From the NCBI GenBank assembly GCA_029202405.1, contig CP119312.1, forward strand, positions 625,001 through 689,000: a DNA stretch of 64,000 nt, in the 5' to 3' direction. Positions 55,796 through 62,764 of this stretch are shown one piece after another. The notes beneath the pieces were generated by a model. That model saw only the letters and a program-made list of their open reading frames with translations. It did no database searches and was not told the origin of the DNA. The stretch is from Candidatus Devosia phytovorans. Lineage in GTDB: Bacteria; Pseudomonadota; Alphaproteobacteria; Rhizobiales; Devosiaceae. The position numbers and the translations under genes were made by a program. Within the stretch, counting starts at the first letter, position 1; every line of letters begins with the position of its first letter.

Positions 55796-56635
55796 TTGGC
55801 CGAGACCAAGCCAGCAGGCGAGACCAGGCGCAAGGGGCGCAAGCCCCAGGCGGATGCATCGCGACAGAACCTGCTGGCCGAACCGCGGCGGATGAAAATT
55901 CTTGAGTGGCTGCAAGAGGAAGGCAGTGCGCGGGTGCGCGATCTGTCGGTGGCCTTTGCGGTATCGGAAGCGACGATCCGGCAGGATCTCGAGCGGCTGG
56001 ACAATGATGGTTTCGTGGTGCGCGAGCATGGCGGGGCGTATCTGAAATCGGTGCCGGCGCAGGTGCAGTCGATGTCGCTGCAGCACCTGTCCAACATGGA
56101 CAGCAAGAAGAAAATAGGCCGTGCTGCCGCGGGTTTAGTGCATAATGGCGAGACCATTATCCTCGACTCCGGATCGACGACGACCGAGATCGCCAACAAC
56201 CTGACCGGGCATGACGGGCTCAATGTCATCACCAATGCGATCAATATTGCGCTGACGCTGGGGGCATTGCCGTCGATGCAGGTGCATCTGTCGGGCGGGC
56301 TGTTCAAGGCGCCGACGCTTTCGGTGACCGGGGAAAAATCGGGTGACTTTTTCGAGGGCATATTTGCCGAGAAACTGTTCCTGGCGACGGCAGCGGTGTC
56401 CTTCGAGGCTGGGCTGACTTTTCCGGCGATGGCAGACCTTTACGTCAAGCGCGCCATGATCAAGGCGGCTTCCAAGGTCTATCTCGTGGCCGACAGTACA
56501 AAAATCGGCCGGACGTCGTTTTCCTCGCTCGGCTCGATCGATCTGATCGGCGGCTTCATCACCGATGATGGCATTCGCGACGAAGATCGGGCAGAATTCG
56601 AGCGGCGCGGCATAGAGGTCATTATCGCCAAATAG
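55796..56635 (+). CDS. DeoR family transcriptional regulator
   Basis: A 279-residue DeoR-type regulator starting at TTG with GAGGAGT about eight bases upstream. The helix-turn-helix is at residues about 32-82 (RMKILEWLQEEGSARVRDLS, then SEATIRQDLERLD), and the C-terminal domain (DSGSTTTEIANNL, VTNAINIAL) binds a sugar phosphate. The N-terminal 25 residues are Lys/Arg-rich. It is in the importer operon and likely represses it and its neighbours, sensing a phosphorylated sugar. Three direct-repeat motifs in the locus are candidate targets. Confidence 0.88.
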   Translation: MAETKPAGETRRKGRKPQADASRQNLLAEPRRMKILEWLQEEGSARVRDLSVAFAVSEATIRQDLERLDNDGFVVREHGGAYLKSVPAQVQSMSLQHLSNMDSKKKIGRAAAGLVHNGETIILDSGSTTTEIANNLTGHDGLNVITNAINIALTLGALPSMQVHLSGGLFKAPTLSVTGEKSGDFFEGIFAEKLFLATAAVSFEAGLTFPAMADLYVKRAMIKAASKVYLVADSTKIGRTSFSSLGSIDLIGGFITDDGIRDEDRAEFERRGIEVIIAK

Positions 56636-56942
56636 GCGGTCTGATCCCCGCCAGCATGCTGGACGACTTCTCGCGATCCGGCTGCCGGACGGCTGGTTTT
56701 GCCGTCGCACCAGTGTCGATCCATGGTCACCAACCCCGCTATTGGCTAGCAGACTGTTAGCATCGAGTGTCACCTCCGGGCGAGATGCGTGAATCGCGCT
56801 CGTCTGGGGCCAAAGCATGTCGAGACGAATTGACTCTTTGTGCTTCCTTTGCAATCTTCAATAAACGCAAAAAATACGAAGCAGCCGAAAAGGCCGTGAT
56901 TGCGAACCGACCCTGAGGAGCGGGGTCAAATGGAGGACGAAA
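56636..56942. other. Intergenic region before binding-protein gene
   Basis: These 307 bases contain no convincing gene. They hold a promoter (TTGACT at 56830, weak AATCTT after 17 bases) and the operator candidate at 56863. The long gap suggests that the binding protein is transcribed on its own, allowing higher expression. Confidence 0.55.
56830..56881 (+). promoter_or_regulatory. Promoter and operator candidate before the CUT2 binding-protein gene
   Basis: -35 TTGACT at 56830-56835, -10-like AATCTT at 56853-56858, then AAACGCAAAAAATACGAAG at 56863-56881, which matches the motif at 52501 in most positions. The operator covers the expected transcription start. Confidence 0.6.
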
Positions 56943-57884
56943 ATGAGAATAGTGCAGACACTCGCCGCATTGGCGTTGGGTGCAATGGCTGGCGTCGCGC
57001 TGGCCATGCCGGCGCAGGCGGAAGGCCTCGTGGTGATCATCACCCCGAGCCATGACAATCCCTTCTTCAAGGCCGAGGCGGAAGGCGCCCAGGCCAAGGC
57101 CGAAGAGCTGGGCTATACGACCCAGGTCTATTCGCATGACGACGATGCCAACAAGCAGAACGAGCTGATCGACTCTGCCATTGCGGCCGGCGCCAAGGCG
57201 ATCATCCTCGACAATGCCGGTGCCGATGCTTCGGTCGCGGCCGTACAGAAGGCCAAGGACGCAGGCATCCCGAGCTTCCTGATCGACCGCGAAATCAATG
57301 CTACCGGCGTTGCCGTGGCGCAGATCGTGTCGAACAACTATCAGGGTGCAACGCTGGGTGCCGAGAAGTTCGTCGAAGCCATGGGCGAGGCGGGCAATTA
57401 TGTCGAGCTGACGGGCAAGGAATCCGACACCAATGCCGGTATCCGCTCGTCGGGCTACCACGATGTGATCGACCAGTATCCGGACCTCGTGATGGTGGCG
57501 CAGCAGTCGGCCAACTGGAGCCAGACCGAAGCCTTCACCAAGATGGAGTCGATCCTGCAGGCCAACCCGGACGTCAAGGGCGTGATTGCCGGCAATGACA
57601 CCATGGCCATGGGTGCCCTGGCAGCGCTGGAAGCGGCAGGCCGCAGCGACGTGATCGTCGTCGGCTTCGACGGGTCCAACGATGTGCGTGACGCCATCAC
57701 CTCGGGCAAGATCACGGCCACCGTGCTGCAGCCGGCCTATCGCCAGGCCCAGTGGGCGGTGGAGCTGGCCGACAAGTATCTCAAGGACGGTTCCACGGGG
57801 CTGGACGAGAAGATTTCCATGGACTGCGTGCTGATCGACGAGACCAATGCCGGCCAGCTGGAGACCTTTGCGCTGGCTGAATGA
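56943..57884 (+). CDS. CUT2 sugar ABC transporter binding protein (RbsB-like)
   Basis: A 313-residue periplasmic binding protein with a signal peptide (residues 1-27, ending AQAE). It has the ribose-binding-type fold (VVIITPSHDNPFFKAEAEGA, KAIILDNAGADAS, IDREINATG, VIAGNDTMAMGA). GGAGGACG precedes the ATG. It is in front of a strong terminator, 307 bases after the DeoR gene. In this locus it likely feeds the isomerase-kinase-transketolase route; the ligand could be apiose or another pentose. Confidence 0.88.
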   Translation: MRIVQTLAALALGAMAGVALAMPAQAEGLVVIITPSHDNPFFKAEAEGAQAKAEELGYTTQVYSHDDDANKQNELIDSAIAAGAKAIILDNAGADASVAAVQKAKDAGIPSFLIDREINATGVAVAQIVSNNYQGATLGAEKFVEAMGEAGNYVELTGKESDTNAGIRSSGYHDVIDQYPDLVMVAQQSANWSQTEAFTKMESILQANPDVKGVIAGNDTMAMGALAALEAAGRSDVIVVGFDGSNDVRDAITSGKITATVLQPAYRQAQWAVELADKYLKDGSTGLDEKISMDCVLIDETNAGQLETFALAE

Positions 57885-57904
57885 TTGTTGACCACGAATA
57901 TTGA

Positions 57905-57936
57905 AGGCCGGGCGAGAGCCCGGCCTGAGTTTTTTA
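57905..57936 (+). terminator. Terminator after binding-protein gene
   Basis: A nine-bp stem (57905-57913 with 57918-57926), loop GAGA, then GAGTTTTTTT. Confidence 0.88.
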
Positions 57937-57941
57937 TCAGG

Positions 57942-58061
57942 GTACCCCCACCTAACCTCCCCCTGAAAAGGGGGAGGGACTGATCGCGTTTGCGGCGCAA
58001 TCTCGCCAACAATACCGGACGGGTTCCTCCCCCTTTTCAGGGGGAGGCTAGGTGGGGGTAC
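57942..58061. repeat. Long inverted repeat (CCCCACCTAACCTCCCCCT type)
   Basis: Two arms of about 36 bases (57942-57978 and 58025-58061) are inverted copies with few differences. Each arm also has an inner palindrome (CTCCCCCTTTTCAGGGGGAG). The CCTCCCCC core recurs in another hairpin at 61595. It probably belongs to a dispersed palindrome family. Confidence 0.8.
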
Positions 58062-58082
58062 TCTTACTTTTGAGGAATGCCG

Positions 58083-59591
58083 ATGACCGCCATGATTGCC
58101 AAATGGGACATGTTCGAGGCCAGTTTTTCGGGGCCGCGTGGGGGCAATCCGTTTGTCGAGGTGACGCTGGAGGCGGTGTTTCAGCAGAAGGAACGGCGGG
58201 TAAGGGTGCCCGGGTTCTATGATGGGGACGGGGTCTACAAGGTCCGCTTCATGCCCGACAATGAAGGGGAGTGGAGCTTTGTTACCGCTTCGAACGCGGT
58301 GGAGCTCGATGGGCAGGTTGGCGGGTTGAGCGTGACGGCGGCCAGGCAGCGCAATCATGGGCCGGTGCGGGTATCGGACCGGTTTCATTTTGCCCATGCC
58401 GATGGAACGCGGTTCCTGCCATTCGGCACGACCTGCTATGCCTGGACGCATCAGCCGCTGGCGATGCAGGCGCAGACGCTGGAAACGCTGAGCCAGACGC
58501 GGTTCAACAAGGTTCGCATGGGCGTCTTTCCCAAGGACTATCCCTATAATGTCAACGATCCGCTGCATGATGTCTATCAGCGCGGGGCTGATGGCGAACT
58601 GGATTTCGACCGGCCGAACCCCGAGGCTTTCCGGCATTTCGAGAGCCAGGTGTCGGCGCTGGGCAGGCTGGGCATCCAGGCTGATGTGATCCTGTTCCAT
58701 CCCTATGACCGCTGGAATTATTCGGGGATGAGCGAGGCGCAGGATTATCGCTATGTGCAATATCTGGTGGCGCGGCTGGGTGCGCATGCCAATGTGTGGT
58801 GGGCGCTGGCCAATGAATATGACTTCATGCTCGACACCAAGCCGATGGCGCGCTGGGACCGATTCTTCCACATCATCGAGGAGAACGACCCCTACCGGCA
58901 CCTGACGTCGATCCACAATGGCGACCCCAAGGCCAATTATGACCATCGCCTGCCATGGGTCAGCCATGTGTGCACCCAGCATTGGGACGTGAAGCGCACG
59001 CCAGAATGGCGGCTGGCCTATGGCAAGCCGGTGGTCAATGACGAGCCCGAATATGAGGGCAATATCGTCGAGGCCTGGGGCAATATCACCGCACAGGAAC
59101 TGGTGCACCGCTTCTGGACCATGGCGCTGCGCGGCGCCTATGCCGGGCATGGCGAGACCTATCGGCACCCCGAAGACCTGATCTGGTGGGCCAAGGGCGG
59201 CCAGCTGCATGGCGAGGCGTGGAAGCGGATCGGCTTTCTGCGCGATATCCTGGAAGAGAGCGCGACTACGGGGTTCGAGCCGGTGGATGGATCGGTGCGG
59301 TTTTCATCGCGCGTGTCGGCGGCGGTGGATGGCGATACGACGATCATATATCTCGGCGAGCACCAGCCGGAGATCTGGCCCTATGGCTTGCCCCAAGTGG
59401 ACGGGGACTATGAGGTGGAGGTGATCGACACCTGGAACATGACGGTGACGCCGGCGGAGATCGTGCCGGCACCGGAGAACCATCCGGTGCGGCATGGGGC
59501 GGTGGTGATTGCCAAGGCGCCGTCGGCGGCGTTTGCGGTGAAGTTGCCGGTCAAGCCGGGGTTGGCGATCCGGTGGCGGCCCAAGCGATAG
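58083..59591 (+). CDS. Putative glycoside hydrolase (DUF5060/DUF4038-like TIM barrel), possible apiosidase
   Basis: A 502-residue protein with an N-terminal DUF5060-type beta domain (VPGFYDGDGVYKVRFMPD, residues about 40-60), a TIM barrel (FLPFGTTCYAWTH, FHPYDRWNY, WWALANEYDFM, then VVNDEPEYEGN) and a C-terminal DUF5605-like domain. The Glu in NEYD is a likely acid/base and that in DEPEYEG a likely nucleophile. The barrel resembles the DUF4038 fold that includes GH140 apiosidases. No signal peptide is seen, so it acts inside the cell. The ATG at 58083 is preferred over 58077 because GAGG is seven bases before it. Confidence 0.7.
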   Translation: MTAMIAKWDMFEASFSGPRGGNPFVEVTLEAVFQQKERRVRVPGFYDGDGVYKVRFMPDNEGEWSFVTASNAVELDGQVGGLSVTAARQRNHGPVRVSDRFHFAHADGTRFLPFGTTCYAWTHQPLAMQAQTLETLSQTRFNKVRMGVFPKDYPYNVNDPLHDVYQRGADGELDFDRPNPEAFRHFESQVSALGRLGIQADVILFHPYDRWNYSGMSEAQDYRYVQYLVARLGAHANVWWALANEYDFMLDTKPMARWDRFFHIIEENDPYRHLTSIHNGDPKANYDHRLPWVSHVCTQHWDVKRTPEWRLAYGKPVVNDEPEYEGNIVEAWGNITAQELVHRFWTMALRGAYAGHGETYRHPEDLIWWAKGGQLHGEAWKRIGFLRDILEESATTGFEPVDGSVRFSSRVSAAVDGDTTIIYLGEHQPEIWPYGLPQVDGDYEVEVIDTWNMTVTPAEIVPAPENHPVRHGAVVIAKAPSAAFAVKLPVKPGLAIRWRPKR

Positions 59592-59656
59592 GGATTATAT
59601 CGCGTGTGCGGGCCGTCTGGGCCATTCGGCCATAGGCCTCATGGCCTTCTTGGCTT

Positions 59657-59737
59657 GAAAGGCTCCACTGGAGCCTTTCATCCGCTGCGCGGAACACCCG
59701 CGAAGTTACCTAAAATCGCTCCACTGGAGCGATTTTA
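59657..59737. repeat. Two tandem palindromes sharing CTCCACTGGAG
   Basis: Perfect palindromes at 59657-59679 and 59711-59737 share the core CTCCACTGGAG but have different outer arms (GAAAGG/CCTTTC and TAAAATCG/CGATTTTA). They may form RNA hairpins at the 3' end of the glycoside hydrolase transcript or bind a protein. Confidence 0.75.
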
Positions 59738-59756
59738 CCCTGCGGGCCGGTTCGAA

Positions 59757-59799
59757 GATCTCGAGATAGGCCCCGGCTCAAGGCCGGGGTGACATCGAG
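59757..59799. repeat. Third copy of GGTGTCACCCCGGC repeat
   Basis: Bases 59757-59799 match the arm at 1619-1657 (CCCCGGCTCAAGGCCGGGGT), including the GATCTCGAGAT start, with a few changes. It is single here. Confidence 0.8.
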
Positions 59800-59830
59800 G
59801 GTGTGGGGGCTTACCTGCAGGACGATAAGT

Positions 59831-60442
59831 TCAATGCTGCCAGATGACGAGGCCGGCGGCGGTGGCCATCATGACGCCGGCGGTCTTGTTGAGGCGGGTG
59901 AGGGCGCGCTCGCTCTTGAACATTTCGCGGGCGGCCGAGGCGAGCCAGGCATAGCCGGAGGCGACGATCAGCAGGACCACGACGACGATGAAGGTCAGCT
60001 CGGCGAAGGCGAGGGGGTTCATCTGGTCGAGCGGGATGACCGTGGGCAGGATGGCCAGGTAGAAGACGATGGTTTTCGGATTGCCCATGGTCAGCGAGAA
60101 GCCGGCGAGGAAGGTCTTCCAAGGGTCCTCGTTTTTCGGCTTCATCTGTTCGGAGCCCGGGCGGGCGGTCCAGAATTTCCAGGCGATATAGAGCAGATAG
60201 GCCGCGCCGGCCCAGCGGATGAAGACGAAGACCGGGCCGAACCAAGTGGCGATGGCGGCAAGGCCGAAGACGGCGAAGACGAAATAGACCAGGTCACCCG
60301 CCAGAATGCCCAGCACCATGGGGAAGGCGCCCTTGAAGCCGCCGCCAAGGGCGCGTGCCACCACGGCGGCAACGCCGGGGCCGGGCACGAGCACGGCGAT
60401 GGCATAGGCAATGGTGAAGGTGAGGAGGGTGAAGAGGTCCAT
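59831..60442 (-). CDS. LysE family amino-acid exporter-like protein
   Basis: A 203-residue LysE/RhtB-type membrane protein with about six helices (DLFTLLTFTIAYAIAVLVPGPG at the start, with the usual PGPG motif, and a later MGNPKTIVFYLAILP). It would export an amino acid or derivative. The ATG at 60442 follows GGAG at good spacing; a GTG at 60472 is less likely. It is a lone gene, convergent with the glycoside hydrolase. Confidence 0.88.
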   Translation of the reverse strand: MDLFTLLTFTIAYAIAVLVPGPGVAAVVARALGGGFKGAFPMVLGILAGDLVYFVFAVFGLAAIATWFGPVFVFIRWAGAAYLLYIAWKFWTARPGSEQMKPKNEDPWKTFLAGFSLTMGNPKTIVFYLAILPTVIPLDQMNPLAFAELTFIVVVVLLIVASGYAWLASAAREMFKSERALTRLNKTAGVMMATAAGLVIWQH

Positions 60443-61053
60443 GATGCCGGCTCCAGAATGGGTGGCGGACACTAAGCTTCGGGCCTGCGTGCGGCAAGGT
60501 GCGGCTTGCTCCCCCGTGAACGGAGAGGACGCCGCGGAGAGATGCTGCTTTGATGCGCTTCGCGGCGGCCTCGGGGGCCACCTGACGTCGGGTCGTCAAT
60601 CCGAAGTGCAGGTGATCCCTTTGGGCGTGACAGAGCGCCGTTCGGCCCTCTGGCGTCGCGGTGACACGCTGCGTTGCGGCTTTCGCCCCTGAAAAAAGCA
60701 ATAAAGTGAAGAGGCGAGAGCCGCTTCGCACGAGCCGGCCTTTCCGGTAGCTGCATGGCGCGGCGTTGCCAAAGCGCCGGCGGTCAGCTGCCGGTGCCGG
60801 GCGACCCCGGCTTCCGGTCATCCCCGCCCGATGCTTCGTCGGCATCGCGTGTGCTGGCGGGAACGGGAGGATTATGCGGGATGGTGGGAGGGCGGGGAAA
60901 AGTATTTTTGAGATGTCGGATAAGGCATTGACAATAAAGGATAAATTTCTCTTGTCAAGCTCTGCCTCGACAGTCGACACTTCATCATCCACCAGCACCC
61001 TCATGGTGAGGTGCGAGCCGTAGGCGAGCCTCGAACCACGAGGGAGGGTGGGC
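60443..61053. other. Intergenic region without a credible gene
   Basis: These 611 bases have no gene I can support. A long antisense frame exists but its composition is not gene-like and it has no recognisable family. The last 56 bases hold a palindromic repeat next to the GIY-YIG gene. Confidence 0.6.
60998..61044. repeat. Palindromic repeat copy A (CCCTCATGGT...ACCACGAGGG)
   Basis: Ten-base arms CCCTCATGGT and ACCACGAGGG around GAGGTGCGAGCC...GAGCCTCGA. The same element recurs at 61355-61401, 61472-61515 and 62651-62698. Confidence 0.8.
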
Positions 61054-61341
61054 ATGGACGTCTTCGTCTATATGCTGCGCTGTGCGGATGGTTCCTACTA
61101 CGTCGGGCTGACGAAGCAGGATCCCGAGGCGAGGCTCTGGGAGCACAACAACAAGATCTATCCGGGCTATACCTCGACGCGGACGCCGGTCGAGATGGTC
61201 TTCATGGAGCACTACGAGCGCATCATCGATGCGATCGAGCGCGAGCGGCAGATCAAGAAATGGTCGCGCCGCAAGAAGGAGGCGCTGATCCGGGGAGATT
61301 ATGAAGCGCTGCCGGATCTGGCAAGTCGGCCAAAGAGATAG
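61054..61341 (+). CDS. GIY-YIG nuclease family small protein
   Basis: A 95-residue GIY-YIG domain protein (DVFVYMLRCADGSYYVGLT; Tyr6 and Tyr17 of the family motif, EHYERIIDAIERERQIKKWSR in the middle). Stand-alone proteins of this size (YhbQ-like) have weak or unknown nuclease roles. The ATG at 61054 is preferred, with GGAGGG before it. The gene sits directly between two copies of a palindromic repeat. Confidence 0.85.
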   Translation: MDVFVYMLRCADGSYYVGLTKQDPEARLWEHNNKIYPGYTSTRTPVEMVFMEHYERIIDAIERERQIKKWSRRKKEALIRGDYEALPDLASRPKR

Positions 61342-61354
61342 GCACTGTGCCACG

Positions 61355-61401
61355 CCCCCGTGGTTCGAGGCTCGCGAAGGGCTCGCACCTCACCATGAGG
61401 G
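61355..61401. repeat. Palindromic repeat copy B
   Basis: Opposite orientation to copy A (CCCCCGTGGTTCGAGGCTCG...CACCTCACCATGAGGG). It starts 14 bases after the GIY-YIG gene. Confidence 0.8.
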
Positions 61402-61471
61402 CTACTGTGAGATGAGTGGTTGCGCTCCGTGGATGAGGGGCCTTGGTGCCGCGCGCCAGTTCGACAGGCTC

Positions 61472-61515
61472 ACTACGGTTCGAGGCTTTGCTGCTCAAAG
61501 CGCCTCACCATGCGG
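61472..61515. repeat. Palindromic repeat copy C (degraded)
   Basis: A shorter, more diverged copy (ACTACGGTTCGAGGCTTTG...CCTCACCATGCGGG). Confidence 0.65.
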
Positions 61516-61594
61516 GCTACTGTTGGGGTGGGAGTTTGGCTGGATGTGTGGTCGCGCAAGTGGCTCCCCCCTCCACCACGCGAAGCGTGGTTCC

Positions 61595-61616
61595 CCTCCC
61601 CCGTAAACGGGGGAGG
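61595..61616. repeat. Perfect 22-base hairpin palindrome
   Basis: Arms CCTCCCCCGT and ACGGGGGAGG with a two-base AA loop. It lies just past the 3' end of the nucleoside hydrolase gene and may help end its transcript, though no T run follows on the minus strand. Confidence 0.7.
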
Positions 61617-61636
61617 ATGGGCTTCGTGGGTGGGCG

Positions 61637-62578
61637 TTACGGCAGCCGGGCCAGTCTCTCCGTCAGCAGCTGGTAGAAGCCTTCGGCGTTGGCGGTGCGG
61701 AGGTAGTTGACGTTTCGGACGCGGCCGGTGACGTGCCAGTAGTCGGTGACGGTCATGCCCATGGTCAGTTCGCTGTCGACTTCGACGGTGACGTTGCAGT
61801 GGCGGCCGGTGAAGAGATCGGGCTGCAGCAGGTACGCGATGACGGTGGGGTCGTGCAGGGGGGCGCCGGCCCAGCCGTATTTTTGGAGGTCGAAGCTTTC
61901 CGAGAAGGTCAGCATGGCGTGGACGGCGGCGCCGGACTGGTTGCCGAGGGCTTTGATGGCGGCAAGGCGCTCTGGGGTGGACTGGACCTGGTGGGTGACG
62001 TCGAGCGGCAGCATGGTGATGGGGGCGCCGGAGCGCAGGACCACGTCGGCGGCTTCGGGATCGACATAGATGTTGAATTCGGCGGCGGGCGTGATGTTGC
62101 CGACCTCGAAATAGGCGCCGCCCATCATGACGATTTCGGCGATGCGCTCGGCAATGGCGGGCTGCTTGATCAGGGCCATGGCGATATTGGTCAGCGGGCC
62201 GAGGGTGCAGAGGGTGACGGTGCCCGGCTCGTGGGCCATCAGCGTGTCGATGATGTAGTCGACGCCGTGCTGAGCCTCGAGGGGAATGGTTGGATCGGGC
62301 AGGTCGGGGCCGTTCATGCCGGTATCGCCATGGACATGTTCGGCGGTAACGAGCGGGCGGCGGATGGGGCGAGCGCAGCCGGCATGGACGGGAATATCGC
62401 GCCGGCCGGACAGCTCGACGACTTTGCGGGCATTGTTGGCATTGTGGTGCAGGCCGATGTTGCCGGCCACTGCGACAACGCCCAGCACGTCGAGCTCTTC
62501 GGGCGAGGCGAGGGCCAGCAGAATGGCGACCGCGTCGTCCTGGCCGGGGTCGGTGTCGATGATGATTTTGCGAGACAT
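61637..62578 (-). CDS. Nucleoside hydrolase (inosine-uridine preferring type)
   Basis: A 313-residue nucleoside hydrolase. The Asp-rich Ca2+/ribose motif DTDPGQDDAVA is at residues 7-17, and further family sites include VVAVAGNIGLHHNANNA and VDPEAADVVLRSGAP. It splits the N-glycosidic bond of nucleosides to base and ribose. The ATG at 62578 starts the motif SRKIIIDTDPG; the frame is open 38 codons more. Which base is used cannot be told. It is convergent with the GIY-YIG gene and divergent from the AI-2E transporter gene. Confidence 0.88.
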   Translation of the reverse strand: MSRKIIIDTDPGQDDAVAILLALASPEELDVLGVVAVAGNIGLHHNANNARKVVELSGRRDIPVHAGCARPIRRPLVTAEHVHGDTGMNGPDLPDPTIPLEAQHGVDYIIDTLMAHEPGTVTLCTLGPLTNIAMALIKQPAIAERIAEIVMMGGAYFEVGNITPAAEFNIYVDPEAADVVLRSGAPITMLPLDVTHQVQSTPERLAAIKALGNQSGAAVHAMLTFSESFDLQKYGWAGAPLHDPTVIAYLLQPDLFTGRHCNVTVEVDSELTMGMTVTDYWHVTGRVRNVNYLRTANAEGFYQLLTERLARLP

Positions 62579-62650
62579 GGGAGGGCCTTGAGGGGAGAAA
62601 CCGCGGGAAGGTAATGTGCTTTGCCGGCAAAAAGAAGCTGTTGCGGCGCG

Positions 62651-62698
62651 CTCTCGTGGTTCGAGGCTTCGCTTCGCGAAGCACCTCACCATGAGGGG
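62651..62698. repeat. Palindromic repeat copy D
   Basis: CTCTCGTGGTTCGAGGCTTC...CACCTCACCATGAGGGG, in the same orientation as copy B. It lies between the nucleoside hydrolase and AI-2E family genes. Confidence 0.78.
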
Positions 62699-62764
62699 TT
62701 AACGGAACGTTTGGAAGGGGGCGGCGTTACGGCAGCGCGGTGGGTTATCAGAGACGGAAAAGAC

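Noticed and set aside
56757..59210. An open frame of over 800 codons on the minus strand, antisense to the binding-protein and glycoside hydrolase genes
   Set aside because: It mirrors well-supported genes on the plus strand, crosses a terminator and inverted repeat, is rich in His and Arg and shows no family motif. GC-rich codon bias explains such antisense frames.
60294..61055. Open frame of 253 codons on the minus strand in the 60.4-61 kb gap
   Set aside because: It overlaps the LysE gene in another frame and a palindromic repeat, and has no recognisable domain.
60998..62698. CRISPR array
   Set aside because: The four repeat copies alternate in orientation, differ in sequence and are irregularly spaced by genes, so they are dispersed palindromes.
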